Assembly: GCA_041441465.1 (NCBI GenBank)
Contig: JASDSY010000035.1
Location: forward strand, 66,655 to 130,654
DNA from: JASDSY01 sp041441465
GTDB lineage: Bacteria; Muiribacteriota; UBA9980
Direction of reading: 5' to 3'
DNA: 64,000 nucleotides
Below the pieces are notes generated by a model that saw nothing but the letters and a program-made list of their open reading frames with translations, did not search any database and was not told the DNA's origin. Of this stretch, positions 16,465 through 26,123 are shown in pieces (the first letter of the stretch is position 1; the number at the start of each line of letters is the position of its first letter). Position numbers and translations under genes: made by a program.

Positions 16465-18300
16465 GTGAACAAGGTTTTAAAAAATCTAACATTTTATGTT
16501 TTAATTTTGCTGGTGCTATTTACGGCATTTGGACGGTTAGTAAAGCAAAACCCGATCAAAGATCTTTCTTATTCGGAATTTCTTGACAAAGTCGAACAAA
16601 AAGCCGTATCCGAGGTATTAGTTCTCGACCGTCAGATTAATGGCACTCTTAAGGACAAAACGCCATTTACCACGTATTATCCGGCCGAAGACAAGAACTT
16701 AATACAGATAATGCGCCAGAATGCGATCAATATAAAAATAAATCCGCCGACCGCGCTGCCATGGTATCTCGAAGTGCTCTTAAACTGGCTGCCTATCATA
16801 GTATTCATAGGTTTCTGGATTTACATACTTCAAAAAACTAACGGCGGCGGCTCACGCGCCATGAGTTTTGGAAAAATGAAAACAAAACCGCTGTCGGAAA
16901 ATAAATTACGCGAAACATTCAAAGATGTAGCGGGCTGCGACGAAGCCAAAGAAGAGTTGGCCGATATAGTGGAATTTCTTAAAAATCCGCCGAAATTTCA
17001 GCGTCTCGGCGGGCGCATACCAAAAGGCGTGCTTCTTGTAGGGCCTCCAGGCACCGGTAAGACCCTTCTTTCAAGAGCGGTTGCCGGCGAAGCCGAAGTG
17101 CCTTTCTTTAACATATCAGGTTCAGATTTTGTCGAAATGTTCGTCGGCGTCGGCGCCTCACGCGTACGCGACCTTTTCTACCAGGGCAAAAAAAGCGCTC
17201 CCTGCATAATCTTCATAGATGAAATCGACGCAGTCGGCAGACAGCGCGGCACCGGACTTGGCGGCGGCCATGATGAACGCGAGCAGACGCTCAACCAGCT
17301 CCTTGTCGAGATGGACGGCTTTGAAACAAACGAAGGAATAATACTTATCGCGGCAACTAACAGGCCTGACGTTCTCGATCCTGCATTATTGCGCCCCGGC
17401 AGATTCGATCGCGAAATCACTGTCGACTATCCGGATTTAAAAGGCAGAATCGAAATATTGAATGTCCACACGAAAAAAATACCGGCCGGCCCTGACGTCA
17501 ATGTCGAGCTTATAGCACGCGGCACGCCGGGTCTCGCAGGCGCCGACCTTGCTAACATTGTTAATGAGGCCGCCTTAATAGCGGCAAAACTCAATAAACC
17601 GAAAGTAGAAATGATAGATTTCGAACAGGCCAAGGACAAAATATTAATGGGTGCTGAACGCAAATCACGCGTCATTTCAGACGACGAAAAGAAAATCACC
17701 GCGTACCACGAAGCCGGCCACACCCTTGTAATAGCTAAATTACCGGAATCAGATCCGGTACATAAAGTTTCGATAATTCCGCGCGGCCGTTCACTTGGCG
17801 TAACGCACAGCCTGCCAGAGCGCGACCGTTATCATTACAGCAAGCAGCATTTTGTCAACCGCATAACAGGGTTAATGGGCGGCCGTGTAGCCGAGGAAAT
17901 AATATTTAACCAAATTTATACAGGCGCATCACACGACATGCAGGTAGCAACCGGCATCGCGCATAATATGGTCTGCGCCTGGGGCATGAGCGATAAACTC
18001 GGTCCTATAACATACGGAAAGCGCGAAGAGCATGTATTTCTCGGACGCGAGCTTTCAAAAGTAAAAGATTACTCCGAAGAAACCGCGAAATTAATAGATG
18101 AAGAAGTGGCCGCAATAATAACAAACTGCCATAATCAGGCGCAGCAGTTAATAAGAGACAACATAAACGCGCTTCACGACCTTGCTAAGGCGCTTCTTGA
18201 ATTTGAAACAATCGACGCCGCGCAGGTCGCAGATATAATAAGCGGTAAAAAAATTGCCGCAGAGGCCGGCACGGTTAATGAACCTTCACCGGCAGTTTAA
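16465..18300 (+). CDS. ftsH: ATP-dependent zinc metalloprotease FtsH
   Basis: Membrane-anchored AAA+ protease for quality control of membrane and regulatory proteins. Two transmembrane helices (about residues 7-22 and 102-124) flank a short periplasmic domain. The Walker A is GPPGTGKT near residue 193, Walker B FIDEIDAVGRQ, SRH region ATNRPDVLDPALLRPGRFDR, and the zinc motif HEAGH near 415. Length 611 residues is typical. The GTG start is supported by GGAGG nine bases upstream. It is transcribed alone and ends at a bidirectional terminator. Confidence 0.97.
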   Translation: MNKVLKNLTFYVLILLVLFTAFGRLVKQNPIKDLSYSEFLDKVEQKAVSEVLVLDRQINGTLKDKTPFTTYYPAEDKNLIQIMRQNAINIKINPPTALPWYLEVLLNWLPIIVFIGFWIYILQKTNGGGSRAMSFGKMKTKPLSENKLRETFKDVAGCDEAKEELADIVEFLKNPPKFQRLGGRIPKGVLLVGPPGTGKTLLSRAVAGEAEVPFFNISGSDFVEMFVGVGASRVRDLFYQGKKSAPCIIFIDEIDAVGRQRGTGLGGGHDEREQTLNQLLVEMDGFETNEGIILIAATNRPDVLDPALLRPGRFDREITVDYPDLKGRIEILNVHTKKIPAGPDVNVELIARGTPGLAGADLANIVNEAALIAAKLNKPKVEMIDFEQAKDKILMGAERKSRVISDDEKKITAYHEAGHTLVIAKLPESDPVHKVSIIPRGRSLGVTHSLPERDRYHYSKQHFVNRITGLMGGRVAEEIIFNQIYTGASHDMQVATGIAHNMVCAWGMSDKLGPITYGKREEHVFLGRELSKVKDYSEETAKLIDEEVAAIITNCHNQAQQLIRDNINALHDLAKALLEFETIDAAQVADIISGKKIAAEAGTVNEPSPAV

Positions 18301-18350
18301 AAATCACAGATTGCTTTAGTTATTTATAATAATTCATTTGGTAAAAAAAA

Positions 18351-18390
18351 ACGTGGAAACAAAGGCCTTACAGCCATTTAAATTCCACGT
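18351..18390. terminator. bidirectional terminator between ftsH and the ABC ATPase gene
   Basis: Perfect ACGTGGAA/TTCCACGT stem with an A-run before it and eight T after it, placed between two convergent genes, so it should serve both strands. Confidence 0.85.
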
Positions 18391-18511
18391 TTTTTTTATA
18401 TTTAAAATACATTTTAATTAGCGTTTAATTTTTATTTTGCCGGCTTCAAAAAAAATTTATTTGTTAAATGCCAACCTCCGGTGAATAATTATTTTAAAAA
18501 TATGCGATGAA

Positions 18512-19606
18512 TTACTCAGCAAGGTGGCAGCAGGTAAAATGGGTTTTGCTGAAGTATTTGACCGGCGGATCGTTTTTCTCACATTCAGGCGCCGCTTTAA
18601 AGCATCTAGCGTGAAATTTGCAACCGCCGCTTTTTTTAAATACGGATGGCACGTTTCCGGGAATGACATGCAGCGATTCCTTGCGCGCAACCGACTCCGG
18701 CAAAGCATTCATGAGTCCTACCGTATAAGGATTTTTAGGTGATTTAAAAACCTCGTCAACGCTGCCGTGCTCTAATATAGTGCCGCGGTACATGACATAA
18801 ATTTCATCGCACATATTAGCGACCACTCCAAGATCGTGGGTTATCAATATAATTGATGAATTATAATTTTTTCTGATTTTATAAAGCAGAAAGAGTATCT
18901 GTTCTGAGATGGTAATATCCAGAGCAGTTGTAGGTTCATCGGCGATAATAAGGTCAGGGTTATTAACAGCCGCGATAGCGATCACGATACGCTGGCGCAT
19001 ACCGCCAGAAAGCTGATGCGGATACATTTCATAAGTCGCCGCCGGATCGTGCATACCGACTTCTTTTAAAATATTAATTACCCTTTTTTTTATTTCGCCG
19101 GAAGAAAGGTCAGGGTTATGGTTTTTAACGGTTTCGGCAACCTGCGCGCCGACTTTGTAAATGGGATTAAGGGCGGACATCGGCTCCTGGAATATCATTG
19201 AAATGCGGTTACCGCGGTAACTGCGCATATCGTTATAATGCAGCTTCAATATATCGGTACCGGTCATTTTTATGGAATCATTAAATACGACCTCGCCGTT
19301 TTCAAAAACTATAGAACGCCCGCCCGGCACGAGACCCATTATGGTATTTCCAAGAAAAGTCTTGCCGCAGCCGCTTTCTCCGACCAGTCCAATAATTTTT
19401 CCGCGCGGTATTTTCATGTTTATATTGTCAAGAATCGTACCGCTCTGGCTGTTTTTATTGACTTTTACAGTCAAATCCCTTATTTCGAGAATATTTTCCA
19501 ATATTCCGGCCTTGTTCCGGCCGCCGCCTTCGTTCAGGCTGTCATTAACGTTATTTAAAGAGTCAGTCATTATATCTGTTTTAACAGTCTCAGTTTCGGT
19601 TCTCAT
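18512..19606 (-). CDS. oligopeptide/dipeptide ABC transporter ATP-binding protein (DppD/OppD type)
   Basis: 364 residues. Walker A GESGCGKTF, Q-loop FQEPMSALNP, signature LSGGMRQR, Walker B LIIADEPTTALD and H-loop THDLGV are all intact. The C-terminal oligo_HPY region with FHARC and further Cys residues identifies the peptide/nickel importer subfamily. The start at 19606 overlaps the end of the upstream binding-protein gene by 17 bases; an internal ATG at MTDSLNN is an alternative and would remove the overlap. It is the last gene of the NTase-SBP-ATPase operon. No permease gene or second ATPase (DppF) is in the window. Confidence 0.92.
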   Translation of the reverse strand: MRTETETVKTDIMTDSLNNVNDSLNEGGGRNKAGILENILEIRDLTVKVNKNSQSGTILDNINMKIPRGKIIGLVGESGCGKTFLGNTIMGLVPGGRSIVFENGEVVFNDSIKMTGTDILKLHYNDMRSYRGNRISMIFQEPMSALNPIYKVGAQVAETVKNHNPDLSSGEIKKRVINILKEVGMHDPAATYEMYPHQLSGGMRQRIVIAIAAVNNPDLIIADEPTTALDITISEQILFLLYKIRKNYNSSIILITHDLGVVANMCDEIYVMYRGTILEHGSVDEVFKSPKNPYTVGLMNALPESVARKESLHVIPGNVPSVFKKSGGCKFHARCFKAAPECEKNDPPVKYFSKTHFTCCHLAE

Positions 19607-21557
19607 CGGGTATCAGGCTCCATTTTTCGATATTATAAAAAATGCCGAGCTGCCAGTGCGGCTTCACATTTTTAAGTTTTTTAGATACTGCGTATAAAGT
19701 ATCGGCAATAAATAAAAATGTATAAGGCTGCTGCTTCATAATAATTTCATGTATTTTATGATACCTTGGAGCCCTTTCGCTTTGTTCGAGAGTCAATTTC
19801 GCCTCATCGAGAAGCCGGTCGACCTCGAAGTTATTATAAGAAACCGAATTCAACCCGTAATTTCCCCTTGCCGGGTCCGGGATTTGCGACGAATGCCATA
19901 TCGAGGAAATATCCGGGTCCTGCGAAAGCGACCAGGTAAGTATGAATGCGTCGAAATCAGTATTGTCTATTATTTTGATAAAATCTTTCCAATCGAGTAT
20001 GTCAACTTTAACGTCAATCCCGACTTTTTTTAAATTTTCGGAAATGAATTTAGCGCACAGCTCACGGTCTTTGTTGCCGGCGTTTATTATAAGCTTAAAG
20101 CTGAAAGGAAGCACTTCTTCCGTTTCGTCATAGCCGAAAAAAGGCTTAATCTTGAACTTCTTTTCTATGATGCCGTCCCCGTCATTATCGTTCCAGCCGC
20201 TATGTTTCAAAAGCGCCCTGGCTTTTTCGACGTCGTAGCTCAGATTTTTTATTTCAGGGTTAGCCGCCCAGGATTTAGGCGAAAAGGGACCGTTGCAAAT
20301 CTGGCCCAGGTTATATAAATTTTTCTCGATCAATGCATTCTTGTCAATCGCGTAGCCAAGTGCTGTGCGGACATTTTCGTCTTCAAAGAAAGGTTTTTTC
20401 AGGTTCCAGCCAATATAGGTATATTCATTTTCAGGGTAGTTGATTTTATTAAATCGTTTTTCAAATTCGGGAGTTTGAGTAAATTTGACGAATTGATCAG
20501 GTTTAAGCTGCATTATATCAAGATTTCCCTGAAGCAGCTCAAGAAACATTATAGACTCGCTCGGAATTATCCTGAAAACTATTTTATGAATATCCGGAAT
20601 TTTATCGAAATATGAATTGTTTCGCTCCAATATTATGTAATCGTCATAAGCGTGTTCTACGAATTTGAAAGGGCCTGTGCCGACGGGCGACATATTAAAT
20701 CTTGCATTCAATATATCCTGATTATTTAAAAGATGCTTCGGCAATATGGGCACCTGAAGCGTTTCGAATATGCGCGGGCTGATATGGGCAAATATAATCT
20801 TAATCGAATACGGCCCTATTTTTTCTATATTCTCTATCGAGCCGATATTATAACGGCCGTAAGCCGATATTTTTTTATTGTTCTGGATTGTTTCAATCGT
20901 AAATATGACGTCATCGGCCGTAAACGCGGTACCGTCATGCCATTGTACCTGAGGTTTTAATTCAATCAGAAATACCGGTTTATAATCGATTTTTTGTATA
21001 TTGAAACGGCCCTTGATTTTATCCTGAAAAAGCCCAATCAAGCTGATATTAAATGAGCTTGATTTCACAAAAATAGTATTCAGGCTGTGATTTATTTTTT
21101 TTATCTCATACTTTAGGTTTTTAAAATCAAATTCCTTAAGTTTATCGGGAAACGGATTTTTTTCAAGAGCGCGCGCGATTTCGTTCTGAATTTCAATAAC
21201 CGCCGTATCACTGACTTCCACGGTGTCAATAGTCAGATACTGTTCGAGATAAACCTCGTATTTTTTCGCAAGATCACATTCAATCTGCATCTTTTCATCA
21301 TATTTTAGCAGCTTATTGAATATCCTGTTATAAACTGTCGACGAGGCCGAGTCGGAAGCCAGAAGCGGATTCAACGAAATAACATCGCCCTTTTGGCCAA
21401 CTATTATTGAATCATCGGCATTTGCCAGCTGCAGCGATTGTCCTGCGGAAGTTTGCTGCGCATAAACGGCGCATTTATCATAACCAAGGCCTGACAGGCA
21501 AATAAAAATAAAACAAGTCAAATAAATAAAATTAATATATTTTCTTTTCAAAACCAT
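19590..21557 (-). CDS. ABC transporter substrate-binding protein, family 5 (peptide type)
   Basis: 655 residues, SBP_bac_5 fold. An N-terminal hydrophobic signal (about residues 8-25) precedes the mature chain, so it is exported. Family features include WHDGTAFTADDVIFTIE and the segment around NVRTALGYAIDKNALIEK. It is somewhat longer than usual (500-600), with an extra segment at about residues 75-175 whose sequence I do not recognise. It would bind peptides or similar solutes for the ATPase gene that follows. Its start is 17 bases after the NTase-like gene, so the three genes are probably co-transcribed. Confidence 0.88.
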   Translation of the reverse strand: MVLKRKYINFIYLTCFIFICLSGLGYDKCAVYAQQTSAGQSLQLANADDSIIVGQKGDVISLNPLLASDSASSTVYNRIFNKLLKYDEKMQIECDLAKKYEVYLEQYLTIDTVEVSDTAVIEIQNEIARALEKNPFPDKLKEFDFKNLKYEIKKINHSLNTIFVKSSSFNISLIGLFQDKIKGRFNIQKIDYKPVFLIELKPQVQWHDGTAFTADDVIFTIETIQNNKKISAYGRYNIGSIENIEKIGPYSIKIIFAHISPRIFETLQVPILPKHLLNNQDILNARFNMSPVGTGPFKFVEHAYDDYIILERNNSYFDKIPDIHKIVFRIIPSESIMFLELLQGNLDIMQLKPDQFVKFTQTPEFEKRFNKINYPENEYTYIGWNLKKPFFEDENVRTALGYAIDKNALIEKNLYNLGQICNGPFSPKSWAANPEIKNLSYDVEKARALLKHSGWNDNDGDGIIEKKFKIKPFFGYDETEEVLPFSFKLIINAGNKDRELCAKFISENLKKVGIDVKVDILDWKDFIKIIDNTDFDAFILTWSLSQDPDISSIWHSSQIPDPARGNYGLNSVSYNNFEVDRLLDEAKLTLEQSERAPRYHKIHEIIMKQQPYTFLFIADTLYAVSKKLKNVKPHWQLGIFYNIEKWSLIPDENRN

Positions 21558-21574
21558 AACCTTACTTTCATAAC

Positions 21575-22339
21575 TTATATCGCGTCAGCTTTATTCGTCA
21601 AATTTTTTATTATTTCAATAATCTGGCCGTAACACGATTTGACTTTTTCCAAATCAAGCGCCTGATCGCTTTTTTGGTGTCTTATTATTTCGATAATCGA
21701 GTCGGGCGAAAAGCCGAAATTCTTTCCGCCGAGAATTAAAGCGTCTTTTATATTTTCAGTTTCAGTTTTAATTTTTATTTCGATGAGCAATTTAAGTGCC
21801 GGGAGTAATTTTGTAACCCCCTGAAGCAGGCTCGAATACAGCTTATTCTGATCCGGAAACGAAGCCACAAAATCAGTCCTTAATTTTATCGAAATCGTCC
21901 TTAACTCCCTTTCGCAGTATAAACGGATACTTTCTACCGGTATTTCAATTCCTGAAATAAGGTCCTCGCCGCATAAAACCATATATTTCTTTTTTATTTC
22001 GAGATGTTTGAGCGGAACTGCATCGGCCGAAAGCAGTAATTCCTCATAAGTAGTTATCATAGGAGAAAGTTTTAATTCGAACATCGCTTTTTGAAGCGGC
22101 ACATATATTTTTTCGAGACATTTTTGATTGACATCTGAAATTATGAGAAGAAGCTCAATTTCATCTGCGCCTTCCTGAAAACTATCTTTTAAAACATTTC
22201 CGTATAAGGCGATACAGCGAAAATCATCATCGGCAAGCACTTCATCTAAAGCTGAAAGATATTTATTAAATTTTTCGCGAAACGCCTCAGATAAAGCAAG
22301 ACTGCTTAAATTTACATAAAAATTATTCGCCAATTCCAA
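21575..22339 (-). CDS. degenerate nucleotidyltransferase-like protein with helical C-terminus
   Basis: 254 residues, no signal peptide. IALYGNVLKDSFQEGADEIELLLI near residues 42-66 lines up in layout with the MNT nucleotidyltransferase core (hGS...G...SDIDLLVI). However, Gly-Ser is Gly-Asn and the metal-binding DxD is replaced by ExE, so catalysis is doubtful. The C-terminal half is helical and recalls the HEPN-like partner domain of kanamycin-type NTases. It is first in an operon with a peptide-binding protein and an ATPase; a link between these functions is not obvious. It could equally be an unrelated alpha/beta protein. Confidence 0.55.
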   Translation of the reverse strand: MELANNFYVNLSSLALSEAFREKFNKYLSALDEVLADDDFRCIALYGNVLKDSFQEGADEIELLLIISDVNQKCLEKIYVPLQKAMFELKLSPMITTYEELLLSADAVPLKHLEIKKKYMVLCGEDLISGIEIPVESIRLYCERELRTISIKLRTDFVASFPDQNKLYSSLLQGVTKLLPALKLLIEIKIKTETENIKDALILGGKNFGFSPDSIIEIIRHQKSDQALDLEKVKSCYGQIIEIIKNLTNKADAI

Positions 22340-22403
22340 TTACCTTCCAATTTTATTATTTTAACTAATTAATTAAAACATATTTTTTTAGATATATTCA
22401 AGC

Positions 22404-22441
22404 CATGGAACGGCATTTAAGATCTTAATTGCCGTTCCATG
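22404..22441. repeat. 38-bp near-perfect palindrome
   Basis: CATGGAACGGCA ... TGCCGTTCCATG arms enclose TTAAGATCTTAA. The whole 38 bases are self-complementary except for one T.T pair. It lies between the end of the 894-residue lipoprotein gene and the start of the NTase-like gene. There is no adjoining T-run on the minus strand, so it does not look like an ordinary terminator. It could be an operator for the NTase-ABC operon or a processing site. Confidence 0.7.
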
Positions 22442-22505
22442 AAACCTTTTAAAAATTTTAAGTCCGATAATTTTCAAGCCGCGAATTTATTTAACGGCCG
22501 GCAGA

Positions 22506-25190
22506 TCAATCGCCGATTCTGCTTTTACCGGCCTTGTTCTGATTGATTATTTTCATTTCTTCGGAAGTTACCTTATTTTTCTGGATGTTCTCGATCGGCT
22601 TCGACGCGCTGTTTTTAATACCGCTATATGCGCCGTCAAAAATTTTATTCGAGCCTTCCTCGATAACTACCTTATCAAAAAGTTTGGATACTACCGTATT
22701 TATAAATATAGAGCCAAGGTCATTAGAGTCGGTTACCTGCAGATTATTATTAACTACAGGCAGCAGCTGGTCTTTTATCGAAGTGTTTACCTGAGTTTTA
22801 TAATGGCTTACAAATTCAGACTCGACTTTTTGCGGCATATCTTTGCGAAGCATTGTCGTTAAACGCTGCGCTAAGTTTACCTGGCCTTCATCATCATATT
22901 TGATATTAGAAATCTGTTTAGCAATAAGCTCGCTGCGCATAACGCCAAGCCAGCTGTTGCCGTATTTTTCAAGCATCTGTTGATCGGCGGCCGCATATAT
23001 CTTGTCTGACGCCTTTAAAATTTCAGCGTCAGTAGCACCGTTAGCTTTCATTTCGCTTACTTTCAGATTAACTATTTTGGCTTTATAAGTCGACGGCGAT
23101 ATTTGAGCGGCCTGTATTTCAAGCGCTTTTATTTCGTCGGCTGTAAATTCCCTTTTACCTTCTGCGACCTCGCGAACTGCATTATTTACATTAACATCGC
23201 TGCCGCCTGATTTTGCCTGGCCTTTTGCGTAGCTATACGCGTCAAGCTTGCTGTTAACTTCGTCGATATCTTTTTTTGCATTTTCGTAAGCTATCCGGTT
23301 TTGCGCGCTAATCTCACTCTTTGCCGCTGCCGTGAGTTCGGCATCCGTCATGTTCGCGCATTCAGGATTATCCATTTTCATTTTCGCTTTAAATACTTTA
23401 AGATAATTTTCCTGGCCTAATATTCTTGAATACTCAAGATTGCGGTCCAGCTCTTTTTCCACTTTATATTCCTGTTTAATTTTACTAAGCGCCTGCTGGT
23501 TAACCGCCGCACTTTGCGCTTCCGAGGCCTGCACTTCAAGCTTCATTGCGTTAGCTTCCATTTTGCTTAATTCGCGGTTGAAATTCACTTTATCTTTAGC
23601 GTATTTATTAACATCGGTGTAATTTTTCGGATCCGGCTGATTTTGCGCCTTATAATCTTCCATTTTTTTACGGGCCTCAGCAGCCTTTTGCCATTCGGAA
23701 TTTTGCGCCCTGTAACGTTCCTGTATTTCGGCATTATCACGGCGCGGTTTATCGACAAGCTTTTCCTTGCCGAGCATAACTCCGACGGAAACGCTCTGGA
23801 CCGCAAAATTTACAACAGCCGCCTCGGCGCCTTTGGCAATCGGATTGATAGCCTCCTGCTGAGATTTCAAACGTGATATTTCCTGATTATAATAATTATA
23901 GGGCACGCTGTTAGGAAGGAATTTATCGCGTTCAGAAGCGACTTTTTTCATGTCCTCACTCAAGTAATATTTATCCATGACAGCCCGCGAACTGCCCTGC
24001 AGGAAGGAAACAGGGTTTGAAGTTACAAAATTAGCTATAACTCCGGCCTTACTGGTATTGCCGAATAGTTTTACCGATAAAAGATTAGCTGCTTTAGTAT
24101 TGGCCGCTATCCCGGATACGGATGTTCCGATAACGCCTGAAATAGCCGACGACACTGCAGCCCTTTCAATATCGCGCCTGAAATCGGTTATATTATAATC
24201 CTGCGCTTTAAGGTCTGATATTTTTTGAGATATTTCTTGAAGCCGTTTGGTTTCTTCTGCACTTAAAGGCTTCGAATCGGGGCCGGAATGCATTAAAAAT
24301 ATTTTATTCGCCTCATTTTGAAGCTGATTTATCTGCTGGTCATAATGAAAATAATTTTTAGACCATTCGTGTTTCACCAGTCCGCCGGCTCCGGCTGAAA
24401 TCGATTGCCCTGCAAACTGGATAGCGGCGCCCCTCAATGCGTTTTGTACAATAACCTTTGCCGAAGCGTTGCCGAACGTAGACGCCAGTCCGGCCGTAGC
24501 CATTGTAAACGGCGCCATAATACCGTCAACAACTGCCGAAACTGAAACATCGCGCATTATTTCCATATTTGTTTTTTTCGTATCTCTGAATTTATTCGAC
24601 CGCTTTTCAAAAAGATATGTTATAAAACCTGACGAAACCGCGCCTATCGCTATAGAGCCAAGCACGACGGCGCCAAGCGGAAGCGCAGTAAGCGACGCAA
24701 AAGCAAGAACTGCCGCGGTCGGAATGATCGATTTGCCGATGCTCCACGCCACTTTTTCAAGAAGCGACATCTGCTTTGAACTGCCCGGCAGGACGTTTTG
24801 AGTAACCTCGTTAACAACTTTACCGGCAATATTACTGCTTGCCTGTACGGCAGTCTCAATAGGATTAACGGCATTTTTTTCGCCGGGGCTTTGCTGCACC
24901 TCGAGTCCTGTCAACGACTCATATTCGGCTTTTAATTTTGCGTAATTAGAAAACGCCTCATTGCCTTCGGCTGAATTTTCGCGTCCTTCGCCTAATAATT
25001 TTATATAGGTATCATAGGCGCTCTGCATTTGCGAGTAGGCGGCTTTTATCTGCTCATCCTTGGATTTTTCGGCCGCCATTATAGAATCGACGCCGCATGC
25101 CATCAATAATGTCGAAAATATTATCGTTATTGATAATATTTTAAAGAAATTTTTCACCTTTCTGTTGCTGTAGAAATCTAAAAGACGCAT
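22506..25190 (-). CDS. large predicted lipoprotein with Gly/Ala-rich hydrophobic modules
   Basis: 894 residues. The N-terminus is basic, then hydrophobic, and ends in LLMACG, a plausible lipobox (Cys near residue 32). Residues 35-95 are coiled-coil-like. Residues about 145-200 form a Gly/Ala-rich hydrophobic hairpin (LAFASLTALPLGAVVLGSIA). Two further Gly/Ala/Ser-rich segments follow, near 215-265 and 350-410, separated by charged coiled-coil stretches; the second half is almost entirely helical and Lys/Glu/Gln-rich. I recognise no family. Helical, glycine-zipper segments of this kind occur in secreted effector carriers and surface proteins, but no toxin domain is visible. GGAGG lies eight bases before the ATG. 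Single-gene unit. Confidence 0.7.
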   Translation of the reverse strand: MRLLDFYSNRKVKNFFKILSITIIFSTLLMACGVDSIMAAEKSKDEQIKAAYSQMQSAYDTYIKLLGEGRENSAEGNEAFSNYAKLKAEYESLTGLEVQQSPGEKNAVNPIETAVQASSNIAGKVVNEVTQNVLPGSSKQMSLLEKVAWSIGKSIIPTAAVLAFASLTALPLGAVVLGSIAIGAVSSGFITYLFEKRSNKFRDTKKTNMEIMRDVSVSAVVDGIMAPFTMATAGLASTFGNASAKVIVQNALRGAAIQFAGQSISAGAGGLVKHEWSKNYFHYDQQINQLQNEANKIFLMHSGPDSKPLSAEETKRLQEISQKISDLKAQDYNITDFRRDIERAAVSSAISGVIGTSVSGIAANTKAANLLSVKLFGNTSKAGVIANFVTSNPVSFLQGSSRAVMDKYYLSEDMKKVASERDKFLPNSVPYNYYNQEISRLKSQQEAINPIAKGAEAAVVNFAVQSVSVGVMLGKEKLVDKPRRDNAEIQERYRAQNSEWQKAAEARKKMEDYKAQNQPDPKNYTDVNKYAKDKVNFNRELSKMEANAMKLEVQASEAQSAAVNQQALSKIKQEYKVEKELDRNLEYSRILGQENYLKVFKAKMKMDNPECANMTDAELTAAAKSEISAQNRIAYENAKKDIDEVNSKLDAYSYAKGQAKSGGSDVNVNNAVREVAEGKREFTADEIKALEIQAAQISPSTYKAKIVNLKVSEMKANGATDAEILKASDKIYAAADQQMLEKYGNSWLGVMRSELIAKQISNIKYDDEGQVNLAQRLTTMLRKDMPQKVESEFVSHYKTQVNTSIKDQLLPVVNNNLQVTDSNDLGSIFINTVVSKLFDKVVIEEGSNKIFDGAYSGIKNSASKPIENIQKNKVTSEEMKIINQNKAGKSRIGD

Positions 25191-25362
25191 AATTAACGCC
25201 TCCTGTTTTATAAAATTTTTTTTTACTTCCGTTTAATTCAGGATCAAATAAATACCTTACAGATCAATACATAACAAACAACTTGATAAAATTGACAAAT
25301 CAGTTTAAAATATAATCTCACAAACTGACCATAATTGCCAGACTATTCAACAAATAAAAAAG

Positions 25363-25385
25363 CTTATGAATTATAAACTCATAAG
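25363..25385. repeat. terminator-like hairpin in a divergent intergenic region
   Basis: CTTATGA/TCATAAG stem flanked by six A on one side and five T on the other. It sits in the 370-base gap between two divergently transcribed genes, where no protein gene would need a terminator. It could be a leader attenuator, an insulator or the end of a small RNA. No other feature was found in 25191-25562. Confidence 0.45.
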
Positions 25386-25562
25386 TTTTTAAAATAACCA
25401 ATTGCCTTATAATTATAAAACAGAAAATAGAATTAGTCAACTAAATAATACCATTTCCATGTGATTTTGTCTTTATTTTCTTTGCCCACAAAAAAATAAA
25501 AAAAAGTTGAAATTTATGGAATAAAAATACCTGGCCGCGGATTATATTATCGGGTGATAAAA

Positions 25563-26123
25563 ATGGACAGCCGAAGTACAAAAGACAATTTAATAGCCGA
25601 AGCATACAAAGAAAATGCCCGAAAAGGATTTGAAGTATTATACGCCGCATATTACGATCAAATTTTTTACTTCGTGCTTAATATGTCATCATGCGCTCAT
25701 GAAAGTGCGGATATAGCTCAAAATGTATTTATCAAAGCTTCTAACCAGAAAGGGATAGAAAATTATAATATAAAAGCCTGGCTTTATAAAGTGGCTTTAA
25801 ATGAATTTTACAGGACGAAGCGTTCAATATTAATAAACATAAAATACATCTTCAAAAATTTCTTCAGGTTTATTGATTCAAGTGACAATAATATTGAAAC
25901 CGCCGCCGAAAAAATTATCAATGACGAAGGCAAAAGCCAATTAAGGGAAAAACTTGCGCAGCTTGATGACAATTCCCGCGAAATATTAATTTTGAAATAT
26001 TATAATGAATTATCATATAATGAGATTGCGGAAATCCTTGAAATCAGCGCCGGCACCGTAATGTCAAGATTATCAAGGGCAAAAGCCAAACTTATGGAGT
26101 TGATGAAAAATGAAATCGAATAA
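25563..26123 (+). CDS. ECF-type RNA polymerase sigma factor
   Basis: About 186 residues. Region 2 contains the DIAQNVFIKA segment and KAWLYKVALNEF. Region 4 has LDDNSREILILKYYNELSYNEIAEIL followed by the helix-turn-helix SAGTVMSRLSRAKAKL. It would redirect RNA polymerase to a specific regulon. The ATG at 25563 is preferred because GGTGAT lies just upstream; a GTG at 25554 in frame overlaps it. The end overlaps the next gene by 14 bases, so the two are coupled, as is usual for an ECF sigma and its anti-sigma. Confidence 0.92.
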   Translation: MDSRSTKDNLIAEAYKENARKGFEVLYAAYYDQIFYFVLNMSSCAHESADIAQNVFIKASNQKGIENYNIKAWLYKVALNEFYRTKRSILINIKYIFKNFFRFIDSSDNNIETAAEKIINDEGKSQLREKLAQLDDNSREILILKYYNELSYNEIAEILEISAGTVMSRLSRAKAKLMELMKNEIE

